Assembly: GCF_003967515.1 (NCBI RefSeq)
Contig: NZ_BIFQ01000001.1
Location: 806,001 to 870,000 of the forward strand
DNA: 64,000 bases
From: Dictyobacter aurantiacus
Lineage (GTDB): Bacteria > Chloroflexota > Ktedonobacteria > Ktedonobacterales > Ktedonobacteraceae
Direction of reading: 5' to 3'
Shown piece after piece: positions 24,856-32,937 of this stretch (position 1 is its first letter; the number at the start of each line of letters is the position of its first letter). The position numbers were made by a program, and so were the translations under genes. Under the pieces are notes generated by a model, which saw only the letters and a list, made by a program, of their open reading frames with translations, was not told the origin of the DNA and made no database searches.

Positions 24856-25812
24856 ATGGCTTTAAAATTTGGTGTGATTGTTCCCCAGGGGTGGCGCATG
24901 GATCTGGTGGGCATTACAGATCCGGTGGAAGGTTATGAGACGATGACGCGTGTGGCCCAGGAGGCTGAGAACCTTGGCTTCGATTCGATCTGGCTGTTTG
25001 ACCACTTCCATACGGTTCCCCAGCCCACGCAGGAGCCAACGTTTGAATGCTGGACCAGCACGGCGGCGCTATCCCGCGACACAAAGCGGGTACGCATCGG
25101 TCAGATGGTGACCTGCAATAGCTATCGCAATCCCGCTTTGCTGGCGAAGATGGCCAGTACGGTGGATGTACTCAGCCATGGACGCCTGAACTTTGGCATC
25201 GGCGCCGGCTGGTATGAGCATGAATACAATGCCTATGGCTATGACTTTCCCGATGGTCCCACGCGCCTGCGCCAGTTGCGCGATGCCCTGCGCATTATTC
25301 GGGCGATGTGGACAGAAGAGGAAGCTACGGTCGAGGGCAAATATCTGCACGTCAATGGTGCCATCAATCAGCCCAAAGGAGTACAGAAACCGCATATCCC
25401 CCTGCTGATCGGAGGCGCGGGCGAAAAAGTGACCCTGAAGCTGGTAGCGCAGTACGCGGATGCCTGTAACATTCAACATCTGGACAATGAGGGTCTGGCC
25501 CGCAAGTTCTCCATCATCAAAGAGCACTGCGACAACGTTGGTCGCGATTACAACTCAATCTGGAGGACAGTGCTGTTCAACTGTGCCATTGCGGAAACCG
25601 ATCAGGAAGCGCTGGCCAAAAGCGCCCCATATCAGCGCAACGTCCCGGCGGATCGCATCCGTCAGCAGGCACTGGTTGGTACTCCGGACGCCATCTACAA
25701 GCGCGTCCAGGAGATTGAGCAGGCCGGCGCCCAGGAATTGATTATCTTCCTGCAGGACTCCGCCCAGCTGGAATCCTTGCGTATGTTCGCCAAAGCCTGT
25801 ATCAACAGATAA
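24856..25812 (+). CDS. LLM-class F420-dependent oxidoreductase
   Basis: Luciferase-like TIM-barrel oxidoreductase of 318 residues, likely F420- or flavin-dependent; substrate unknown. Characteristic segments are GFDSIWLFDHFHT, VRIGQMVTCNSYRNPALLAKMASTVDVLSHGRL, GIGAGWYEHEYNAYGYDF and HIPLLIGGAGEKVTLKLVAQYADACN. The frame opens at 24799, but the ATG at 24856 begins the usual ALKFGVIVPQGW strand and has AAAGGGG upstream. Monocistronic, ending in a hairpin that contains its stop codon. Confidence 0.88.
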   Translation: MALKFGVIVPQGWRMDLVGITDPVEGYETMTRVAQEAENLGFDSIWLFDHFHTVPQPTQEPTFECWTSTAALSRDTKRVRIGQMVTCNSYRNPALLAKMASTVDVLSHGRLNFGIGAGWYEHEYNAYGYDFPDGPTRLRQLRDALRIIRAMWTEEEATVEGKYLHVNGAINQPKGVQKPHIPLLIGGAGEKVTLKLVAQYADACNIQHLDNEGLARKFSIIKEHCDNVGRDYNSIWRTVLFNCAIAETDQEALAKSAPYQRNVPADRIRQQALVGTPDAIYKRVQEIEQAGAQELIIFLQDSAQLESLRMFAKACINR

Positions 25813-25850
25813 CCAATAAAAAGTGTGTCTAACACTTTTTATTGGTTATC
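25808..25850. terminator. 19-bp hairpin at the LLM gene stop
   Basis: Arms 25808-25826 and 25832-25850 are perfectly complementary with a GTCTA loop, and the TAA stop at 25810-25812 is within the stem. The A-run and T-run make it a convincing bidirectional intrinsic terminator. Confidence 0.8.
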
Positions 25851-25886
25851 ATGAATACTCACGCCCGGGCAGCCGCCCTGGTTATC

Positions 25887-25930
25887 AGGAGGTGCATCGG
25901 GTACGCGAACGCGTACCCGATGCACCTCCT
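25887..25930. terminator. 21-bp hairpin between convergent LLM and MarR genes
   Basis: Arms 25887-25907 and 25910-25930 are perfectly complementary. The stem shares GGTGCATCGGGT with the hairpin core at 38009-38062. It lies just downstream of the MarR stop at 25939. Confidence 0.7.
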
Positions 25931-25938
25931 CCTATGGG

Positions 25939-26394
25939 TCAAGATGTAGCACCGGATCTATCTGGCAGCGATTGGGTGGGCTCACCAATCAAGGCATTCA
26001 AAGCTTCTACCAGAGCAGGGCCAGACGAGCGTAATTCAGTTCGATGAAGCAGCGACAGTTTCTTCAGGATGTCTTCACCGGTTGGGGTCAGCGTGATGAA
26101 CACACGGCGCTGGTCAACGGTGTCACGAGTGCGCTCAATCAGACCATGCTCAGCCATGCGGTCGAGAAGTTCAACCGTGCTGTGGTGCCGCAATTGTAAA
26201 CGCTCAGCGATATCGCGAATCGTGGGTGAACCACGCAGGGAAAGTCCTTTAACAGCCAGTAACAGTTGATGCTGCTGTGGTTCCAACGCGGCCGCGCGAG
26301 CCGCCTCCTCACTGAAATGGAGAAAGCGGCGGATCGCATAGCGGAACTCACTCAAAGCGGAATAGTCATTATCAGTCAACACTTCATCAAACAT
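25939..26394 (-). CDS. MarR-family transcriptional regulator
   Basis: Winged-helix regulator of 151 residues. The DNA-binding part reads TIRDIAERLQLRHHSTVELLDRMAEHGLIERTRD followed by the wing DQRRVFITLTPTGEDIL. The ATG at 26394 has GGAG seven bases upstream. It follows the CLC gene by about 15 bases on the same strand, so it is probably co-transcribed with, and may control, that channel. Ligand unknown. Confidence 0.9.
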   Translation of the reverse strand: MFDEVLTDNDYSALSEFRYAIRRFLHFSEEAARAAALEPQQHQLLLAVKGLSLRGSPTIRDIAERLQLRHHSTVELLDRMAEHGLIERTRDTVDQRRVFITLTPTGEDILKKLSLLHRTELRSSGPALVEALNALIGEPTQSLPDRSGATS

Positions 26395-26409
26395 AAACAA
26401 ACTCCATTC

Positions 26410-28326
26410 TTAGGAATGCACTCGTTCGCCAGGCTCCTGCTCCTCTTCTCCCCCTACGTTCTCTACTTCTTCCACAACCTCTGTTGTGTTCGGCTGTCCA
26501 CGTCTCGGCAAGAACAGGCGCAGACGCAAAGGACGTTCACGCCGGCGCTCCTCTTCCAGATTATGCGAACGGGCCTTGAGGAGCGCGCTCAGCGAAATTA
26601 TGCCCAGTAATTTTGATGAGGTTTCGCTCTCGACAACCGGGAAACAGGTATAACCGCTGGCAGCCATTCGATTGATTACATAACGCAATGGCTCATCAGC
26701 ATAGGCCACGACAGGCTGCTGCTTGATCAATTTACCAATCGACTCCGATGAAGCACTCTCTTGCTGTATGAAACGCTGCAAATCATGGCGCGTTACCACG
26801 CCCACCAGCAATTCCTCCTCGTTCAGGACCGGGAAGAGATGCTGTATACGCTCCTGCTTCTCCAATTCATCTTGCACCGATTGGGGCAAGGCCGTTGGCA
26901 AAAGCGAATCAGACAAGGCTACCACATCGGTGCGCATCACTTCACGTACAAAGAGCAATTCCAGTGGATCAATCGCGTACTCTCGACTAAGGTGGTAGCC
27001 ACGGCGACTAATCTTTTCCGTTAAAATCGAGCGGCGCATCAATAATACGATAAGAGCATAAGCAACCATTACAGCAATGACCAGCGGTATTAACGCGTTG
27101 AAATCGTGCGTCAACTCCAGGGCAAAGATAATGGCAGTAAAAGGCGAGCCTATTGTAGCACCCAGGACAGCCGCCATGCTAATTAACGCCCAGAAACCTG
27201 CTCCTTCATTGGGGAGGAACATCGCTTCAATACCACCCAGCGCACACCCTACCATGAGCAAAGGTGCCAGCACACCACCCGATGTACCAGAACCTAGAGA
27301 AACACTCCAGATAATGGATTTGACCAGCAGTACCCCTAGTATGATCTTGATCGAAACATCCCCTTGCAGCAATGCACCAATTGTATCATAACCCACACCC
27401 AAAGCCTGTGGGAAAATCAATCCACCAATGCCGATCACCAGACCACCCAGCATCGGCCACCACATCCAATGAATAGGCAGGCGATGAAAAAAATCTTCAC
27501 TGCCATACACCATCATCGTTAGCAAAGCCGCGGCACCGCCACCCAGCAGTCCCACCAGCACACAGCCGAGAAAACCTACCGGGCCAATAAAAGCGCTATG
27601 CGGTGGTACGGGAAAAAGTGGCCCATTCCCCAGCAGGTAGTGGCGCAGGATGGCAGCGGTGGCGCTGGCCAGCGCCACCGGCACCAGGCTGCGTGGCTTC
27701 CACTCAAACAGTAACAATTCCACCGCCAGCAGGATGGAAGCGATGGGGGCGGCAAATGTCGCCGACATGCCGGCCGCCGCTCCCGCAACCAGTAACGTCT
27801 TGCGCTCCACGCTGGTCAGATGAAAAAATTGCGCCACCATCGAGCCAAACGCCCCACCGGTCATAATAATGGGGCCCTCAGCACCAAAAGGACCACCGGA
27901 CCCGATCGAGATGGCCGAGGCAATTGGCTTGAGGAGCGCTACCTTTGGCTCAACCTTACTCCCATTGATCAAAATTGATTCAATGGCTTCAGGAATACCA
28001 TGACCTCGAATGCGTTCAGAGCCATAGCGCGCCATCAAACCGATGATCAAAGCCCCCACTACAGGTACCAGCACTTCCAATAGCCCCAGTTTGTTCCCCA
28101 CTGGCGAGACCAGATTCAAGCCCCAACGTTGATAAAAGAAAAGATTGGTAAATAACCCGATGAGCTTCAATAAAATGACGGCAATAAATGCACTACAAAT
28201 ACCAATACCAATAGCCAACACCGCGATAAAGAGCATGCGTGGAGTGGTAGTAAAATCCCCCAGCTTCTTCACAGGGATAGAATCTTCTAATAAATCTGCC
28301 TGACCATCAGAATGAGTTGATGCCAT
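26410..28326 (-). CDS. CLC-type chloride channel/transporter with two CBS domains
   Basis: Membrane anion channel or Cl-/H+ antiporter of 638 residues. The CLC core covers about residues 25-440: GSGGPFGAEGP carries the gating glutamate (the usual Lys/Arg of GREGP is Ala here), and GSGTSGGVLAPLLMVG is the second selectivity segment. Two CBS domains follow (about 455-590) with VVTRHDLQRF and CFPVVE, likely binding adenine nucleotides, then a basic and acidic tail. AGAGG precedes the ATG. Downstream MarR is probably in the same operon. Confidence 0.93.
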   Translation of the reverse strand: MASTHSDGQADLLEDSIPVKKLGDFTTTPRMLFIAVLAIGIGICSAFIAVILLKLIGLFTNLFFYQRWGLNLVSPVGNKLGLLEVLVPVVGALIIGLMARYGSERIRGHGIPEAIESILINGSKVEPKVALLKPIASAISIGSGGPFGAEGPIIMTGGAFGSMVAQFFHLTSVERKTLLVAGAAAGMSATFAAPIASILLAVELLLFEWKPRSLVPVALASATAAILRHYLLGNGPLFPVPPHSAFIGPVGFLGCVLVGLLGGGAAALLTMMVYGSEDFFHRLPIHWMWWPMLGGLVIGIGGLIFPQALGVGYDTIGALLQGDVSIKIILGVLLVKSIIWSVSLGSGTSGGVLAPLLMVGCALGGIEAMFLPNEGAGFWALISMAAVLGATIGSPFTAIIFALELTHDFNALIPLVIAVMVAYALIVLLMRRSILTEKISRRGYHLSREYAIDPLELLFVREVMRTDVVALSDSLLPTALPQSVQDELEKQERIQHLFPVLNEEELLVGVVTRHDLQRFIQQESASSESIGKLIKQQPVVAYADEPLRYVINRMAASGYTCFPVVESETSSKLLGIISLSALLKARSHNLEEERRRERPLRLRLFLPRRGQPNTTEVVEEVENVGGEEEQEPGERVHS

Positions 28327-28455
28327 AGACCAAACCTCTCCCTTGTAATTACAAAGTATGATCGTTTAAACTTCTTAATTATATCGTACCACGATACAAA
28401 TGCCAACAGTAAAAACATGAGACATCCCGAATTTTAAGGTCGGGTTTGTAAAAAG

Positions 28456-28515
28456 ACACCTCCTGAGCGAGACTGAAGGAAAAACAGACCACCATTCAGT
28501 CAATCCAGGAGGTGT
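28456..28515 (+). promoter_or_regulatory. Hairpin burying the transposase ribosome-binding site
   Basis: ACACCTCCTG (28456-28465) pairs with CAGGAGGTGT (28506-28515), which contains the Shine-Dalgarno sequence. A nested pair, GACTGAA (28471-28477) with TTCAGTC (28495-28501), strengthens the fold. A transcript entering from outside would fold and block translation, as known for some insertion sequences such as IS10 and IS50. Confidence 0.65.
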
Positions 28516-28520
28516 TGTTT

Positions 28521-29927
28521 ATGTCATCTCAGTATCTCACACCGCTTGAGGAGCCACAAGTTCCAGCATATCCCCCTGCCGAGATGGCGCAGGGATTGTA
28601 CACTGCTCTGGCTCACTTTCTGGCTCCCTTGCTCATGCAAGCCGATAGCCGCATGGACAAACGACTGGTGCGCACGATGGTGCAGACCGTGGCGGTGATC
28701 TTGACCTTCCGTGATCGCGTCAATGGCTTGCTCCTTTCGGAAATGGGCGGCTATCTCGAGACGCCCGACAAAGCTCCGGCAGGAACCAAACGCCTGTCTC
28801 GGCTGCTGCATTGTCGCAAATGGTCGGCTGAACTGATCCGCTCGTATCTGTGGCATCGAGCCAGCCAACGTCTCACAAGGTGGAAACAGATGGGAAGGGA
28901 TGTGCTGGCGCTGTGGGATGAGAGTGCGTGGGAGAAGCCAGAAACTATCGCCTCGGACGACCTTGCCCCGGTGCGCTCGAGTAAGGGCGCTCGACTCACC
29001 CATATCAAGAAAGGTTACTACACCCCGCCCCGTGGCCCCATCTTTGTGCCGGGCCTCCATTGGTTGGCCGTGGTCCTGGTCGGCAGCGAGCAGCAAGACG
29101 ACCCGCCTGAACTAGCCAGCATGCGGTGGTGGACCAGCCGTGGGGCGCGCGCTTCCTTCAAACGCGATGAACAAGCCAAACTGTTGCTGCAAGGCGTTCT
29201 GCTCTGGGGACGCGAGGTGATGCATGTCTTTGATCAAGGCTTCGCCAGCAGTTTCTGGCTGGGTCTGTTGCTGGCGTTCTCGTTGCGCTTTGTGCTGCGC
29301 TGGAAAAAAGATTACCAGCTCGTGGATGCCCAGGGTCAGCGACGTGCAGCCTGGAAAATCACCCGCGGCAAACGAGGATGGCAAGAACGCTGGGTGTGGG
29401 ATTGCCGTCGTCACCAGTGGGTCATGGGCAGTGTTCTCGCTTGTGCGGTGAGGCATCCCGACCATCCTGAGCAGCCGTTGTGGTTGGTCGTGGCCCGGCG
29501 CAAAGGTGGCTTGCCCTGGTATCTGCTCACCGCCGAGTCCATCACCACCGCGGAAGATGCCTGGCGGATTATGTTTGCCTATGCGCGTCGCTGGCAGATC
29601 GAACTGACCTGGAAAGAAAACAAGAGCGAATTGGGCTTCCAAAGCCCGCGGCTCTGGGAGTGGGAGACGCGAGAAAAACTGCTGCTGTTGGCGGCGCTGG
29701 CCTACGCCTTTCTGCTGAGCCTGCTGGCGCCGTTTTACGAACTCTTACGCCGCTGGCTGTTGCGGCACTACTGTCATCGCACAGGCCGTCATGCCCGGCA
29801 AGCACACCAGCCGTTTGCACGGCTGCGCCTGGCCTTGAGTCGGTTGTGGCAACGGATCCCTGCGCGCTGGGAGGAGGTAGCTGGCCGGCCCCGGCCCCAG
29901 CCTCGCGTCCAGATCATTATGCTCTGA
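28521..29927 (+). CDS. IS4-family transposase
   Basis: DDE transposase of 468 residues. Catalytic acidic residues are in LALWDESAWE, VFDQGFAS and the YREK-type motif YARRWQIELTWKENK (Y-x2-R-x3-E-x6-K), which is diagnostic of the IS4 superfamily. The ATG at 28521 lies 8 bases after AGGAGG; an in-frame GTG at 28512 is less likely. The frame is intact, so the element may be active. Confidence 0.9.
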   Translation: MSSQYLTPLEEPQVPAYPPAEMAQGLYTALAHFLAPLLMQADSRMDKRLVRTMVQTVAVILTFRDRVNGLLLSEMGGYLETPDKAPAGTKRLSRLLHCRKWSAELIRSYLWHRASQRLTRWKQMGRDVLALWDESAWEKPETIASDDLAPVRSSKGARLTHIKKGYYTPPRGPIFVPGLHWLAVVLVGSEQQDDPPELASMRWWTSRGARASFKRDEQAKLLLQGVLLWGREVMHVFDQGFASSFWLGLLLAFSLRFVLRWKKDYQLVDAQGQRRAAWKITRGKRGWQERWVWDCRRHQWVMGSVLACAVRHPDHPEQPLWLVVARRKGGLPWYLLTAESITTAEDAWRIMFAYARRWQIELTWKENKSELGFQSPRLWEWETREKLLLLAALAYAFLLSLLAPFYELLRRWLLRHYCHRTGRHARQAHQPFARLRLALSRLWQRIPARWEEVAGRPRPQPRVQIIML

Positions 29928-30202
29928 GGCGGTGTGGAGGTTCCCCACGTGACGAGAGACGCTCTGGTCGGCATCGGCTGACCATGTGGGCGTGTGTCCG
30001 GTGTTCATCGGGTACAACACGTCTTGCCAACAGAGGATGCGAATGCGTGCGAAAAGAGCATACCCCTAGGCCCTGTGGAAGCCGCTGGGATGCTGTGGGA
30101 GTGGAAAGTCGGTTGACCAGCTCCTTTCTCTTTTTCCGTTTTTTGGCACAGTGGTGCTTTTCAGCGAGCCAAACGGGGAAAGCACGTTGTTCTGCAAGAG
30201 AA

Positions 30203-30249
30203 GAGAAGCGAGCAGTTCTCCTTCAAAAATGGAGAACTGCTCGCTTCTT
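30203..30249. terminator. Hairpin near the right end of the insertion sequence
   Basis: GAAGCGAGCAGTTCTCC (30205-30221) pairs with its perfect complement at 30231-30247 around a 9-base loop. It follows the transposase gene by about 275 bases of non-coding DNA and could end its transcript or shield it from outside antisense transcription. The 345 bases from 29928 to the right end hold no supported gene. Confidence 0.6.
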
Positions 30250-30317
30250 TCACAAGTTCATCCCTAAAATTTGGGATGTCTCATGTGGTTAAGAACGATA
30301 CTGTTGCGTGAGCAGCA

Positions 30318-31601
30318 TTAATCACCCTGTGCAGAGCGGTTAGTCAACGCCGTGGAACGGATGTGTACCAGCAAGTAGCTGGTGATGCTTCCGATGACCA
30401 GGGCTCCTGCGGTCCAGCTATAGACAATGCTATAACTTGAGCTGGTTAATCCCAGCCCAAAGAGCGGAAAGAGCACGATCATCGCCAGGCTGAACATTCC
30501 GGTTTCAAATGAGAGCACCATCGCGCGCTGTGCCTCCGGACTATCTTCGTTCAGGCACGTACTGACAGTGGGATAGAGGATAGCGCTTGCGGCCTGCAGA
30601 AATACCAGGAAACCGAACAGGCTAAGCACGGCACCAGGCATTATCATCAATACAACACCGGTGAGTTGACAAAGGACACAGGCCGGGATCAAGACGCGTA
30701 CTGCCATGCGTCGCATCAAAGCGGGAGCAAGAGCGGTAAACAGACACTGACTCAGGCTGCTGATGGCCATAATAATACCAATACTGCTCAGCGCAAATCC
30801 GAGGTTATGAAATTGTAGCTGGACGAAAAAGTAGATGGTGGTGCCACAACTTTCAACCAGGCCAGAAATCAAGATCAGTCCGAGCAGGCGCGGCGAGTGC
30901 CAGACTACGCGCAGGCCCTCCTTAAGGTGCAACAAGGGATGTGGACGCTCACACGCTTCTATCTGCTGGGGCTCAGTAACCGCCTTTGGCAGCAGCAGCA
31001 AAGGAATGGTCGCCAGCAAGCAGGCGATTGCACGGCAGATAAACGGCCACGTCTGCATTATATTGCCCAGATAGCCGCCCAGCGTGGTACCAATCATCTC
31101 GCTGATTACACTGAGCATCAAAGTCACACTCAACAATCTGCTGTAGCGCGCCGGTTGCTGCTGCACATCGCCGGGGGCAGCATAGCTGGTCAGGGACCAC
31201 AAAACAGCCTCGTTGGCGCCCCCCAGGAAAGCATACGAGATACCAGAGAGCGCGAAGCTGATAAACAGAAATGGCAAGGTTGGCAGCAGGAAGAACAGCG
31301 TCTCAATGGCACCCAGCAAACAATAGAGCATCAAGCTTTTGCGCCGTCCCAGCAGGTCCGCGAAGATACCGGTTGGCACCTCGGCCACGAACTTGGCCAG
31401 GTGAAAAGTCATCTCCAGCAGACCAATCATAAACGGCGAGTAGCCGTGGGAGGCCAGGTAGATCATCCAGATGGCGCTAGTAAAGAGCAGGCGCATGGTG
31501 CCGTTATAGCAGAAAAAAGCGACCAACCAGCGGCGCCAGGGGAAAGGTTGTTGAGCCAGCAGCTCCGATAGCGCGGATGGCTCTATCACAGGTTTGTTCA
31601 T
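30318..31601 (-). CDS. MFS transporter
   Basis: Major facilitator of 427 residues with about twelve hydrophobic helices. The loop 2-3 signature reads GIFADLLGRRKSLML, and the early helix GLLEMTFHLAKFVAEVPTG resembles drug/macrolide-type exporters. The substrate is not identifiable. It sits immediately beyond the insertion sequence and appears monocistronic. Start ATG 31601 is preceded only by a weak purine stretch. Confidence 0.85.
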   Translation of the reverse strand: MNKPVIEPSALSELLAQQPFPWRRWLVAFFCYNGTMRLLFTSAIWMIYLASHGYSPFMIGLLEMTFHLAKFVAEVPTGIFADLLGRRKSLMLYCLLGAIETLFFLLPTLPFLFISFALSGISYAFLGGANEAVLWSLTSYAAPGDVQQQPARYSRLLSVTLMLSVISEMIGTTLGGYLGNIMQTWPFICRAIACLLATIPLLLLPKAVTEPQQIEACERPHPLLHLKEGLRVVWHSPRLLGLILISGLVESCGTTIYFFVQLQFHNLGFALSSIGIIMAISSLSQCLFTALAPALMRRMAVRVLIPACVLCQLTGVVLMIMPGAVLSLFGFLVFLQAASAILYPTVSTCLNEDSPEAQRAMVLSFETGMFSLAMIVLFPLFGLGLTSSSYSIVYSWTAGALVIGSITSYLLVHIRSTALTNRSAQGD

Positions 31602-31826
31602 ACTTCATCAGGCCCTTTCAAAACATGAAGTTTAGCGATGGAACGGGAACAGGAGCGACATATTGAGGGCCTGGCGTAAATACCAAACGGAGAAGAGGCG
31701 CTGTTCGTCTCTTATATCTTCTGCCTTCGCATAATAGGCGGCATCATTCAAATGGAGAGAACAATACACAGCCACACAGGAAAGAAGATTGTCAGAAAGG
31801 AGGGAAATAGCTCCACGCCAAACAGA

Positions 31827-31851
31827 GCATGCTTATCAAAAGCAAGCATGC
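31827..31851. terminator. Small hairpin ending the orphan unit at 32.0 kb
   Basis: GCATGCTT (31827-31834) pairs with AAGCATGC (31844-31851). It is about 50 bases beyond the stop of the short ORF at 31903-32004 and would bound a transcript of about 150-180 bases. Confidence 0.4.
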
Positions 31852-31902
31852 ACGATGATCAGCGCTACTATTCGCCGCACAAGCATTTCAGCGCCAGGCT
31901 GC

Positions 31903-32004
31903 TTATGCGGCACGCACATGTGTAATGGCTTTATAGGGGTAGTGGTAAGCCAGAAACTGAGCAATCTTGTCTTGCTCGGCACGGCAAATGTATTCATCCT
32001 GCAT
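31903..32004 (-). CDS. Possible leaderless 33-residue peptide
   Basis: The frame reads MQDEYICRAEQDKIAQFLAY then HYPYKAITHVRAA. It begins three to four bases after the start point predicted from the promoter at 32014-32042, so it would be leaderless. The sequence has a normal amino-acid mix and no low-complexity bias. It is unrelated to anything I recognise. The alternative is a small RNA without coding. The rest of 31602-32366 shows nothing else. Confidence 0.3.
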   Translation of the reverse strand: MQDEYICRAEQDKIAQFLAYHYPYKAITHVRAA

Positions 32005-32013
32005 AATGTAATG

Positions 32014-32042
32014 AGCATACCTGATCCATAAACTGCTGTCAA
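32014..32042 (-). promoter_or_regulatory. Predicted promoter of the orphan small unit
   Basis: Reading leftward, TTGACA (32037-32042) and TATGCT (32014-32019) are separated by exactly 17 bases, with no annotated gene between it and the terminator-like hairpin at 31827-31851. Confidence 0.45.
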
Positions 32043-32366
32043 GCAAAATGCACAAACAAGGTATGTCTCATATGACCAGGCACCCTATTTGTAATCAGTG
32101 GCTACAAGCACTGATCCATACGCCAATGAATTGCAGCGTGGTTTCTCTAGCTAATACCAATCTAATACTTATCGCGTTTTACAAAAAGCTAAGCTGTATA
32201 CATAACGGATAGAGCAAGAATGAAGATGCAGCACTGGCGATTCTACGTCCCTTTGATGCAATTCATGCCAGAAGTCGGATGCAGTGAAGCTCGCGGGGCT
32301 TTTGTCGCGTAGTAAGAAAAACGAGAGTTTCTTTGTAGATACTATTGCTAAAAGGATGCAGTTGTT

Positions 32367-32765
32367 ATGTCGCTCGATCATAAAAGTGAACAAACACACG
32401 ATAATAAAACGATTCTGGTCATTGAAGATGACGGCAGCGTCGGCTCCAGCCTGGTGCAAATTATTGTGGAAGAGACACAGCACCTGGCTTTTTTAGTTAC
32501 TGATCCAGAACAGGCGCTGAAAGTATTTGAAGATTTACTGCCGGACCTGTTAATCATCGATTATCATCTGCCGCATATGAATGGGATTCAGCTTTACGAC
32601 TTTTTGCAGCAGCGCCGCGAGTTCCAGCATGTTCCCACCATTATCATCAGCGCAGCATTACCCGAGGGAGAGGTCACAGCACGCCACCTGTTCGCGCTGA
32701 ATAAGCCATTTGATATCGATGATCTTCTCTCGGCGATCCATGATTTCCTGGATACTCCTGACTAA
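32367..32765 (+). CDS. Stand-alone response-regulator receiver
   Basis: Receiver domain of 132 residues with no output domain. The acidic pocket is in ILVIEDDGSV, the phospho-acceptor Asp in LLIIDYHLPHMNG, the Thr/Ser position in IIISAA and the Lys in ALNKPFDIDDLL. AAAGGA precedes the ATG by about ten bases. No histidine kinase is adjacent. It resembles the receiver at 51108-51521 (shared EDD, ETxE and NKPF/KKPF layout), so both may serve a phosphorelay with the sensor operon at 51-56 kb. Confidence 0.9.
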   Translation: MSLDHKSEQTHDNKTILVIEDDGSVGSSLVQIIVEETQHLAFLVTDPEQALKVFEDLLPDLLIIDYHLPHMNGIQLYDFLQQRREFQHVPTIIISAALPEGEVTARHLFALNKPFDIDDLLSAIHDFLDTPD

Positions 32766-32937
32766 AGCTTCACCCTTTCGTCATCTCGCCACTGCCCTAA
32801 AAGAATTATCCCATGAAAAAGCTGGCATAGCACCTATCGATGTACATAAACCGCACATCTCAATGCCATACCAGCTCTTGTAGGTATGCGCTACCTCTTC
32901 TTCGCCTGTGCCCCTGTAGCCAAGGAGAGAAGCGACC

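Larger units (their letters stand above)
28415..30286 (+). mobile_element. Complete IS4-type insertion sequence
   Basis: An element of about 1.87 kb. The left end ACATGAGACATCCC (28415-28428) is matched exactly, inverted, by GGGATGTCTCATGT at 30273-30286; similarity continues inward through AATTTTA. It carries one transposase gene and a 17-18-bp hairpin at 30204-30248. No target-site duplication is visible at these borders, so the exact ends or the history (recombination between copies) are uncertain. Confidence 0.85.

Noticed and set aside
29480..30292. 270-codon ORF overlapping the transposase end
   Set aside because: Mostly antisense-like shadow frame of the transposase; it runs through the non-coding end and hairpin of the insertion sequence with biased Arg/Ala/Cys composition.
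31789..32031. 80-codon rightward ORF in the gap before the receiver gene
   Set aside because: It is antisense to the better supported small unit and has no clear start signal or domain.
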